64,000 bases of DNA from assembly GCA_029582265.1 (NCBI GenBank), contig CM055837.1, forward strand, positions 21,240,967 to 21,304,966. The letters run 5' to 3'. Within the stretch, counting starts at the first letter, position 1, and the number at the start of each line of letters is the position of its first letter. Source of the DNA: Zoroaster sp. YZ-2022 (taxonomy: Eukaryota > Echinodermata > Asteroidea > Forcipulatida > Zoroasteridae). The notes beneath the pieces were generated by a model, which was not told the origin of the DNA, ran no database searches, and saw nothing but the letters and a program-made list of their open reading frames with translations. The translations under genes and the position numbers were made by a program. Shown here in pieces: positions 37,728-49,700 of this stretch.

Positions 37728-40700
37728 ACAACACTTACAACAGTGCCACCGATCGCGTACAAAACACCATCGTGTACAAAACAATACTTTTAGATCACAT
37801 TTTCTTCAAATACAACAAGATCCCTACAATACATGTACAGTAAATGTACACGCATCGTGAGCCAGTGAACGGAGAAAAAATCGCGTGATGTATGATGGAA
37901 ACCAGACCAATGTTATGCATTCACGCATAAAAGTGCGAGTCCGTTTATAGACTATACTATTTGCCCAAGTGCATACATTGGCCATTTAGTAACAACTACA
38001 TGTACGTGCATCGCGCGACTTGACCTCACGGCCCAAACTCATGCAATCGATTGCTGTGTCAACAAATGGTCTGTGTGTAATTTGTTTAGGGTCGCGGGCG
38101 TAGTTAGGGTCGGTCAGAAACCGGAAACAACATTTTGTTAAGCCTAAACACTCGCGACATTCATTCAGTGACTTTCTGCTTTTGTCTACATAAATTGTGT
38201 ATAATGTACGTGTTTTAGAAGCCGCCTGCGTGCCTTCGGTATTTTTTTTTTTCTTTTTTTTTTCGCCCCGCCCGATTTCGTGAGCTCGGAATTCCGTAAT
38301 CCCGATCATTTTTTTTATTTTTATTTTTTATTTTTTCCCCCGATCCCCGCTCATTTTTTGTAGCTTACAAATCCGTAATCCAAGTAATAAAAAACAAACG
38401 GCCTAAGAAAGAAATCTTTAACGATGAGACACAAGGAATGAATATGAATCTGGTACACGCTGCACGCGGTCGACCCCAGGCCGACGTGCGACGCGTTCGG
38501 CCGGGCAATCTCTGTGGTTCACGGATCGATATTGGGCACCTCGTACTTGAGCAAAGAGTCTCAAATTTGTCAACAAATTTGCTCATTATTTCTTAGCGGC
38601 TTCATGTATGTTATTGAAAATTCAAGGCATGATTCGATTTTGAACTCAGCTATCATAACACAATTTTGTGAAGTTTAATCGTTGCTACCCTGAATAAAGA
38701 AAGCTGAAATAAATAAATAAATGAATTGTTGGGAATGAAATTTTTTTTTAAGAAAACAATTCTTGAACGAAGAGGGCGCACTTCAGCCTGGCTCCTTCCA
38801 AGTGTACTACCCACGTAATTGTATCAGCACGTCAGGGGACATGACCTGCGGAAGCAGCTGCTGTGTGTGAAACCAATTTATTATGGACTATCATCTTCTT
38901 ACGGTTTTGATAATTTAACTTCATGATTATTATTTTATTGATGTAATCAACAATCAATGAGCATCGTCATTCGTCCGAGGTTTGATGTCCCTTTTTCTCA
39001 TCTCATGTAACGAAAAACTCTAATTTTGATGGCACTATGTTTTGAGTAAGGATTAGTTTTATTATTGTAAGACTAAGATGTAAAGCGACAGTTCCATGGA
39101 GAAGAACAAATTAAAGCCGTTTGTAATAATTCGATCTGTTATCAATGACAAGTGTAGGCACAACCGTCAAGGTATTAAAACTTCGTACATATAAATCATC
39201 AATATAAACTTTAAACACTATTTAGCGCATCGTTTTGATACGTGTGCATGACTAGGCCTAAAAGCTTTATATTTAGGGTAACTTGTTGATGTTCAGTTTC
39301 CTGTTTATATTTACAAATACATAGGCCTATTGCCAAATAAATTATTTCAAGTGACAAGCCAAGTATCATTATTAATCCATTTGCTTTGAATAAAAACAAT
39401 TCGATTCCTTGTAAAGCATAAAGTACATCATAGCACGGAAAAAGTAGAAACACATGAATCATGGAGGAAGGAACCCAGATAATGACACTTGACGTTGGTA
39501 ATGTTTACACGATCCTGGAAATAAATGAGGACTGCGTGTGGTGGTAAGCAAGTGTGTAATTGTTACGGGTTCCCGCCCCGCCGCAGCACATGGTCGCGGC
39601 TGGTAATCGGGCGGCGCATGCATTTTGAACGTGCACTAGAGGTCACCGTGAATGATTGCAACAACGGTTTCGCGGGCGGCGCGCTCTCACACAAGTCACG
39701 GAGTACGATACGTGAATAAAACGACGCTCGTTAATCGAGTCATATCGCAAAACTATAAACCTCACCGGTTCATAAACAATAACATAAATAAATTTGCAAA
39801 CATACAAAACACGAGACCGACCTTCGCCAAAGTCCTGCCGGGTTAAAGAGGATTGTTGTAGCTGCCAGAATTGTGTTTTCTATGAGCCTTGGCATCTAAT
39901 TTAATCACAGTTACATTTATTGTTAACGGACATCTAAGGCCTACTGTATTTTCCTCTACTGCTAAAGAAAGCCAAACAAAAAGCAATGGGGCCCCTGTAT
40001 CGTTGCAAACGATCAGCGCACGCAAATTGCAATGCCGAAAATGTAACCTGCCCGTCAAGTCGTAGCAGAATTTTTCAAGCAACCTATAACCATGGAGCTG
40101 GAGGAAGAAAATACCAACAGTACCGTTATGTTTAGTGTGTTTACCTTCCATCCAAGAGGGATTATCACATGCGCAAAAGCGTCAACAATGGGCAAGAGGA
40201 TAACTTCCTTTGATGTAGTTAATGAGCTGGCCTCAACTGAGCTTTCGAGGTTCACCGCGTTTTCACCCAGCTTTCACCCAGCTTTCACCGAGGACCAAAC
40301 AAAAGATTTGTTTAACGGTGGTTTCACGGTGCATTCACGGTGCTCTCACACCGTGAAATGGAACGAGCGCCGTGAAATTCACGGAAAAAGTGCAATTCAC
40401 CGAGCTTTCACGGTGCATTCACGGAGGAGATGTTCATAGTGTGATAGACGGCGATAGATATACTGATAGGTAGACAGGGCGATAGATATACTGATAGGTA
40501 GACAGGGCGATAGATATACTGATAGGTAGACAGGGCGATAGATATTCTGATAGGTAGACAGGGTGATAGATATACTGATAGGTAGACAGGGCGATAGATA
40601 TACTGATAGGTAGACAGGGCGATAGATATACTGATAGGTAGACAGGGCGATAGATATTCTGATAGGTAGACAGGGCGATAGATATACTGATAGGTAGACA

Positions 40701-43700
40701 GGGCGATAGATATTCTGATAGATAGACAGGGTGATAGATATACTGATAGGTAGACAGGGCGATAGATATACTGATAGGTAGACAGGGCGATAGATGTACT
40801 GATAGGTAGACAGGGCGATAGATATTCTGATAGATAGACAGGGTGATAGATATACTGATAGTGTGATAGATATACTGATAGATAGACAGTGTGATAGATA
40901 TACTGATAGAGTGATAGATATACTGATAGATAGTGTGATAGATATACTGATACATAGTGTGATAGATATACTGAAATGTGGAAAGGTTAGTATTGATCCT
41001 AAAAGTTATTGTAAATGAGACTTTATTATCTTCCAATTCAATATATATAATTTATCAGCATATTTTCAGCAATGTCACACTTTTTCAGTATTATCAGCTG
41101 CATTGATTGAGTTGTTTCATTTTCAGGATAATATTCAGAAGATCCTTCTAGCTCTCCATATCAAAATCTCCAAATCACATCGCTCCCATGAGAAGCATCG
41201 TATGTTACTAGCCTACCGACTATTTGTAACCCTTCTCCTTGCTGAACTATCAAGTGGTCTTGGTAGATCATGGGCTATGGTCTTACAAGATGTCATCTAT
41301 ACCATGGTTCATACTATTCAAGAAGGGGATGAGATAGGGAAGGGGCATCGACTGACCCGGTTGTGTGTTGATCTGTTATATGATGTATGTGTGACTGGAG
41401 TGGAACACTGCCATGAGGTTTGTAAAGTCAACCACATAACTTATGATCTCACTAAGATATTACTGTAATGTCAACCCCATAGCTTATGATGTCACTAAGA
41501 TCTTACTGTAATGTCAACCCCATAGCTTATGATCTCACTAAGATATTACTGTAATGTCAACCCCATAGCTTATGATCTCACTAAGATATTACTGTAATGT
41601 CCACCACATAGCTTATGATCTCACTGAGATATTACTGTAATGTCAACCCCATAGCTTATGATCTCACTAAGATATTACTGTAATGTCAACCCCATAGCTT
41701 ATGATCTCACTAAGATATTACTGTAATGTCAACCACATAGCTTATGATCTCACTAAGATATTACTGTAATGTCCACCACATAGCTTATGATCTCACTAAG
41801 ATATTACTGTAATGTCAACCCCATAGCTTATGATGTCACTAAGATCTTACTGTAATGTCAACCCCATAGCTTATGATCTCACTAAGATATTACTGTAATG
41901 TCAACTCCATAGCTTATGATCTCACTAAGATATTACTGTAATGTCAACCCCATAGCTTATGATCTCACTGAGATATTACTGTAATGTCAACCACATAGCT
42001 TATGATCTCACTAAGATATTACTGTAATGTCAACCCCATAGCTTATGATCTCACTAAGATATTACTGTAATGTCAACCACATAGCTTATGATCTCACTAA
42101 GATATTACTGTAATGTCAACCCAATAGCTTATGATCCCACTAAGATATTACTGTAATGTCAACCACATAGCTTATGATCTCACTAAGATATTACTGTAAT
42201 GTCAACCCCATAGCTTATTATCTTACTAAGATATTACTGTAATGTCCACCACATAGCTTATGATCTCACTAAGATATTACTGTAATGTCAACCCCATAGC
42301 TTATGATGTCACTAAGATCTTACTGTAATGTCAACCCCATAGCTTATGATCTCACTAAGATATTACTGTAATGTCAACTCCATAGCTTATGATCTCACTA
42401 AGATATTACTGTAATGTCAACCCCATAGCTTATGATCTCACTGAGATATTACTGTAATGTCAACCACATAGCTTATGATCTCACTAAGATATTACTGTAA
42501 TGTCAACCCCATAGCTTATGATCTCACTAAGATATTACTGTAATGTCAACCACATAGCTTATGATCTCACTAAGATATTACTGTAATGTCAACCCCATAG
42601 CTTATGATCCCACTAAGATATTACTGTAATGTCAACCACATAGCTTATGATCTCACTAAGATATTACTGTAATGTCAACCCCATAGCTTATTATCTCACT
42701 AAGATATTACTGTAATGTCCACCACATAGCTTATGATCCCACTAAGATCTTACTGTAATGTCAACCCCATAGCTTATGATCTCACTAAGATATTACTGTA
42801 ATGTCAACCCCATAGCTTATGATCTCACTAAGATCTTACTGTAATGTCAACCACATAGCTTATGATCTCACTAAGATATTACTGTAATGTCAACCCTATA
42901 GCTTATGATCTCACTAAGATATTACTGTAATATCAACCACATAACTTATGATCCCACTAAGATCTTACTGTAATGTCAACCACATAGCTTATGATCTCAC
43001 TAACATATTACTGTAATGTCAACCACATAGCTTATGATTGAAGATCTTGCTGTAAAGTCAACCACACAAATTATGATCTGACTAAGATATTATTGTTAAA
43101 GACTCGGACTAAAACAAATGTGAGCACAAGAGAATGGTTCATATTGTAATGTATATTGATGTTTCTGTCATGTAGTCAAGTAGCATGACATTGTTTTAAT
43201 CTCATTGTGTTTAATTTCATTTTTAGGAACTTGGAAAACATCTCTGTGTGATGATGGGTGCCCTGGTACCACTGGTGGAAACAAATGATGAAGTTGCTAA
43301 TCAGGTAAAAGAGGATGGAATTTCCCACATAAAGTATTGATCATGAGGCTTTTGCCATTGTCTAAATCACTTTTAAATAGAGACTGATGTATGTATGATT
43401 TAGCACCACAAAATTATTGGAAATTTGTGAAAATCACAAAATGAGCTTATGGCATCACTGGATAGATTCAAAAAAGATCCTTTCAATTGTAAACACTAAA
43501 AGTGTAATATTAATAAGTCTTTGAGAGCTGATAAAATGTATTAACAAAAATTGCCTTTGAATGACTTTATTGGCAAGTTACATCTGGCAATTAAACACAC
43601 ATTATTGATATCATTATTGTGGTAAAGGTATATCTGATAGGATTTTGAAACAATAAAGAAAAGAAAATATGTAACATTTCCAACTTATACAAAAATGTTT

Positions 43701-46700
43701 TCTCTAAAAAAACCCACACAGGCCTTGTCATTGATCAACCTACTTGTCATTGACAATGCGGACAGACTTTCCTCTGCACTTAAGTATCTTGATCCATTCC
43801 CTGATTCGTCCAAGCTTGCACAGGCCAAAAGGGCCCAGAACTCAGCCAAATATGCTGGAGGAGTCTTCACTTTGATGGAGGTAAATCAATCATCTCTTAA
43901 GAACGAAAACACCTTTAGCTTGTTACAGCCATCTTGATTTGCTTCCATACAAATACACAAGTACTTAACAAGGAAATAAACAGGACCTTTGTATGTATTG
44001 AGAATCTTTATTAAGATCATAGCTCTCTGTATATATTGAGAATCATTACTGAGATCATAGCTCTCATTTCAGGAGATACATCATTTCATGATGGTAGGTA
44101 AACAAGGAGGTATTCTAAGGCTGGAAGGACTAAGACATCTGCATCATCAACTTGCCACAAGAAAGGAGGAACTATCAGTCATGGTACAGCAGTGTGCAGG
44201 TTAGTTAATAGTTTATAGACTGATAGGAGGACATGCTGATGGTTTCTATTTCAGGTTTCATGGATTCAAAAACTATTCACACATGTTTTTTTCTGCTGTC
44301 AAGTTGTGATTCATTGTATTTAGTTTTGTATGCGTATATATGTTTGTGTCTCAGTTGTTAAGGATAGACTAATCATGTTGGGTATTGATATGATCATGTT
44401 GGAATATGATAGTGTTATTGCTTATTTGCTTCTAGAGAGTTATGATAGAACCATTGTTCATCTCACAACGGAGCTGATTAATTTAAGTGCCACCAGAGAT
44501 TATCATGTCAGTTCTGCAGATAATGTGTCACAAGCAATCAAGGAGGAGTCAGGTAGGTCACTGTAGAAAAACACAAGTAAATCAACAAAATGAAAAAATC
44601 TTGTAATTACATTTTATGGGCTATGTTTAACTTTAAAAAAGTGTTGTAAAATTGGGGTAATACCTAGGAGTAATACCTAGGATAAGACTGCATACATTTT
44701 TACAAGGTATATGAACCAAGTGTGAACTTTTATTCAATTGCCTAAATTTTACATCATTTTAAAATTTGTTTCAGCTCGCTGTCTAGGTGACATAGGATCA
44801 CCTAATTTGTCGATAGTTGCTTTGTATTGTGATGAAACAGAGAACACTGCTAGCTATTCAACAGCCCTGAAAGTGTTTGCCAAAGATCCTTTGATGTCCA
44901 GACATGTTGTGATTATACATCTTCTTAAAGAGTACCTTTCTGACACCAAGTAAGATAATTATTCTTTTACTGGAAAATTTAAAACTTCCTATGAGATTTA
45001 ATTTAACATCCAATTACCTGACATATATTTGATTTTCCAATTGTAGGCCCATCCATCTGTTTATTGTATCGGCCTATTGTAATTTTTATATATTCATAAA
45101 AAGAATGCAATTGATTTTTTAAAGTGCTGGCAGAGAAGGTTTTGTATAACGTTTTTCTATATACTTCTTTATAGTGTAGATATAGTTGAAGCAGCAGCGA
45201 ACTGCTTAAAAACTGTCCTAGCAACGACCTCAGGTCAACGATGTCATGAGATGTACAAAGACAGAAACATAGACAATCTGTTTCATTATTTGCAGCCATT
45301 CAGGCCAAGCAAAAAGAAGGTACTGATGATGTCATACATGACATCATAAGTTATATTTAAGCACTTCTGAATAACAGCAGGCAAAATTAAAGTCATCATA
45401 TTGGTGCCATGTCTGCAGGAAATGTATTTGGTTTTGTGATTAAGACACTTTAAATCAAACTCATTAATATTTGTTTTGTTATGAATTACAAAGTATAGTG
45501 CTGTGTTCCTTACGAAGTAGTGTTTTATAAGAACTAATTATTATTACAAATCTTGTCTACCATAAAATCTAAATCATATCTAGAGGCCACTCTAAATATT
45601 AATAAATTTCATATGTAAGACAATGATTTTAAATATTTTTATATATTGAAATAAATATTGTACATTGAAATATTACATTATATCTTAAGCCCACATTTTA
45701 AACTCACTATTATTGTCCTTTAACAGACCCTCCAGAAAATAGCAGCAGTTTGTAAAGGCACTTCCTTTGCACAGATTATTGGAGACCCGTTACTTTGGCA
45801 ACCAACAAGTGGTAACCATAGTAACTGGGTGAGGAATCTAACTATTGCCTTGATTGGAAGTGGCGGAGTGAAAGATGAGATACTATTGTTGCTAGAACCA
45901 ATTTGTAAAGTCAAGGTAATAAGATTACTCTCTTTCAAAATATACTAACTTTCCCATTCAGAAACAGCATGTCAATGAGTTATATGTTGACCGTTTATAA
46001 AATTGGGGCATCTTCATCACAATTGCCATCTTTTTCAAGTTCTAATAAGATCAGTATCAATTGTATAACTTCTTTCAAGACACCAGCTTATACATGTATT
46101 ATACTTGCACCTTTATTTGTATTGTGTTCAGGAAAACATGAATGGCCAGCAGAACATATTATGAAAACATGAATTGCCGGCAGAACATATTATGAAAACA
46201 TGAATGGCCGGCAGAACATATTATGAAAACATGAATGGCCGGCAGAACATATTTTGAAAATTTTAGTTTTGAAATGCTGTTAAAACATTTTAATACATTA
46301 CTTACTTTGTTAAATCATTTTAATTTGAACTATCCGCAGGTAGAATTTGCAGAAAGAGTGTTGTCATACCTATTCTATGACATTTTGAGTAGTGGGATTG
46401 ACACTTTCAGACATGTATTATCACAGCGTATGGAAGCAGTATTTGCAGATTATTGTGAATCAACCAGTAACAGTCCAATGACTACACCTCTACCATTCCT
46501 TGGTGTGTATTAAGTTTTCAATTTTAGATACAAAGCCCTTAAAACAAACATCATGGGGTCAACACAAAATATTCATGATAGTGGCTTTTTGTTCTTGTGA
46601 TTCAACAATGCCAATATAAAAATGGCAACCATGATACAGAGTCTGTCTGCATTCAGTATTGTGTCTGCAACCATGATACAGAGTTGGGCTACATTCAGTA

Positions 46701-49700
46701 TTGTGTCTGCAACCATGATACAGAGTTGGACTACATTCAGTATTGTGTCTGCAACCGTGATACAGAGTTGGGCTACATTCAGTATTGTGTCTGCAACCGT
46801 GATACAGAGTCTGTCTGCATTCAGTATTGTGTCTGCAACCATGATACAGAGTTGGGCTACATTCAGTATTGTGTCTGCAACCGTGATACAGAGTCTGTCT
46901 ACATTCAGTATTGTGTCTGCAACCATGATACAGAGTCTGTCTACATTCAGTATTGTGTCTGCAACCATGATACAGAGTCTGTCTACATTCAGTATTGTGT
47001 CTGCAACCCAGTGGCGCACCCAAGGGGGGGCTTGGGGGGCTCGAGCCCCCCCCCAAGGGCCCGCTGATGTTTTATTATTTTTTTAAAGAAGGAGCCAGGA
47101 AAGAGCAAAATCTGAGCCCAAGTCTTGTCTACAGAGGAGTTCGGCAAGGAGTATAGGGCAGTGGTACAAGGGATGGGGACTCAGGAGACTCAAGCTCCCC
47201 TCCAAAAGTTTTCCATTTATTCCACTCACTATTATATTTTACGGTTAGTATGCATGTGCATGTAAGCTTGAAGGGCCACCAGTATATATAACAAGCATTT
47301 TTACATTCTCTCCCCTGCCATGGTGCACCCTGATCAGGGAGCAGCTTTACTTAATTTATTTTCATTTTCTGTTGTCCGTTTCTCTTGTTGAGGTCGTTGA
47401 CTGTCGTTGAGGTTACTCGTAAAATTTAAACACGCCCGCATTATAATCAACTCCTTTCCAGTTTGTACACAATGGCCCAGGATTGGGTTTTAATTTACAA
47501 AGATTATGTGACACTCTTTTAGCAAACACCGATTGGATAATATTGGGATTTGGTTTTGCCACCAAATTCGTGTTTGAAAAAATTTAGCTCCGCCCGGAAT
47601 GATCACAAACTTTACGTCCACGCAATGAAAGTATTTAACTATAGAAATCTTGCAGACGAAACATGCTCAGGTTCTTTACATCAAGAGGAGGAAATTATAT
47701 GGAAGGTAAAACCCTACGAGTCCGAATCATGCCATAATGTCTTCTTTTTATGACTAGAAACCACCAGGAAACATTTAACATGTGCCGTAGGTTCACTGAC
47801 GAGCACGACTAGGGACATGGCTGCAGCCGCGCCAGCGGTTATGGTTTGGGTCAGCCATGTCTCTCCCCCATATTGGATTTCAAATAAAAATATTTTGAGC
47901 CCCCCCCCTCAATCAAATCCTGGGTGCGCCACTGCTGCAACCATGATACAGTCTGACTACATTCAGTATTGTGTCTGCAACCGTGATAGTCTGTCTGCAT
48001 TCAGTATTGTGTCTGTAACCATGAGAGAGTCTGTCTGCATTCACTTTTTTGTCTGCAACCATGATACAGAGTCTGCTCCATTCAGTATTGTGTCTGCAAC
48101 CATGATACAGAGTCTGTCTACATTCAGTATTGTGTCTGCAACCATGACAGAGAGTCTGTCTGCATTCAGTATTGTGTCTGCAACCTGTCTGCATTGAGTA
48201 TTGTGTCTGCAACCGTGATACATAGTCTGTCTGCATTCAGTATTGTGTCTGCAACCGTGATACAGAGTGTCTGCATTCAGTATTGTGTCTGCAACCATGA
48301 TACATAGTCTGTCTGCATTCAGTATTGTGTCTGCAACCATGATACAGAGTCTGTCTGCATTCAGTATTGTGTCTGCAACCATGGTACAGAGTCTGTCTAC
48401 ATTCAGTATTGTCTGCTTTGTCCAGGTGTACATATCCATAATAGTAGAAGTGATGTTTTTGTTATTTGATTTTGTTTTTGCAGATGCTTCTTCTAGTCAT
48501 CTGGGTCAAAAGTCAATCCGTACTTTGCTTGATGTAATGTACTACTTAAGAACACAAGAAAGACAAAGCCAAGGGTATGTTATGACCTATGACCTTCCTG
48601 TGTAAACGTGAAACATTTGACTTGGGTCATTATCTTTTTGATTATGAATAGATACAAGTTTTAATCAGTCAAGACGTTTTACACAATGTGGCAGTTTAAC
48701 CAAAATGTCATTTACTGTGCGTTTGTCTTCTAGGCGTAGTAAGAGCACTGCATGGGACAATAACTTCTGGCTTGATGTCAACTACTTGTTGGCAGCTAAA
48801 GCAGCACAGAATTGTAGAGCACACTTCACATGTCTTCTGTACACTGAAATATGGTGTGATATACAGAGGTAAGATTAGACAAATGAAAGGTTAAACTAAA
48901 ACTGAGATGATGAACATCCGAAATGAAAGTGTCTCTGTTTGGTGCACAGTATATAAATATTGCATGTCACTGGTATACTCTCATGATATAAATGAACATT
49001 GATTCTAATTCGTCTTTAATAATAACGAGTATTGTGGGTCGATTTAGGGCTGGTGGTCAATTATAAATAACCCTTTACTATGTTTCATGGATGTTGGTCA
49101 ATGGGGTGATTGCTCTAATTCATGGATATAGTGGGTGTGGTCAATGGGGTGATTGCTCTAATTCATGGATATAGTGGGTGTGGTCAATGGGGTGATTGCT
49201 CTAATTCATGGATATAGTGGGTGTGGTCAATGGGGTGATTGCTCTAATTCATGGATATAGTGGGTGTGGTCAATCAGGCAATTGCTCTAATTCCTGGATA
49301 TAGTGGGTGTGGCCAATCAGGCGATTGCTCTAATTCATGGATATAGTGGGTGTGGTCAATGGGGTGATTGCTCTAATTCATGGATATAGTGGGTGTGGTC
49401 AATGGGGTGATTGCTCTAATTCATGGATATAGTGGGTGTGGTCAATCAGGCAATTGCTCTAATTCCTGGATATAGTGGGTGTGGTCAATGGGGTGATTGC
49501 TCTAATTCATGGATATAGTGGGTGTGGTCAATGGGGCCATTGCTCTAATTCCTGGATATAGTGGGTGTGGTCAATGGGGCGATTGCTCTAATTCATGGAT
49601 ATAGTGGGTGTGGTCAATCAGGCAATTGCTCTAATTCCTGGATATAGTGGGTGTGGTCAATGGGGTGATTGCTCTAATTCATGGATATAGTGGGTGTGGT

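Larger units (their letters stand above)
34710..40441. mobile_element. 5.7 kb CACTA/EnSpm-like (CMC) DNA transposon, probably non-autonomous
   Basis: The ends are CACTATGAACATCTCC and its inverse. The terminal inverted repeats are identical over 64 bp. Many subterminal CACCGTGAA/TTCACGGTG motifs occur in both orientations at each end. The 3-bp target duplication is TGA (34707-34709 and 40442-40444). Removing the element restores the register of the GATA minisatellite. CACTA termini, a 3-bp duplication and subterminal repeats define the EnSpm/CACTA superfamily. I find no transposase frame; the interior is a higher-order repeat, a SINE head and a nested MITE. Confidence 0.85.

Noticed and set aside
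36013..38586. Minus-strand frames of about 70-107 residues with [16 protein letters not shown]
   Set aside because: They recur because the higher-order repeat unit recurs. There is no start or splice context and no protein family match that I recognise.
40092..40439. 115-residue plus-strand frame at the right end of the CACTA-like element
   Set aside because: It runs into the terminal inverted repeat, has no recognisable domain and is overlapped by an equally long antisense frame.
34276..41036. Minus-strand frames rich in [14 protein letters not shown] repeats
   Set aside because: They are translations of the GATA-type minisatellite.
46559..48605. Open frames of 100-165 residues on both strands with [14 protein letters not shown] or [14 protein letters not shown] repeats
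   Set aside because: The 42-bp repeat unit has no stop in several frames. They lie within an ATM intron and have no protein-like composition.
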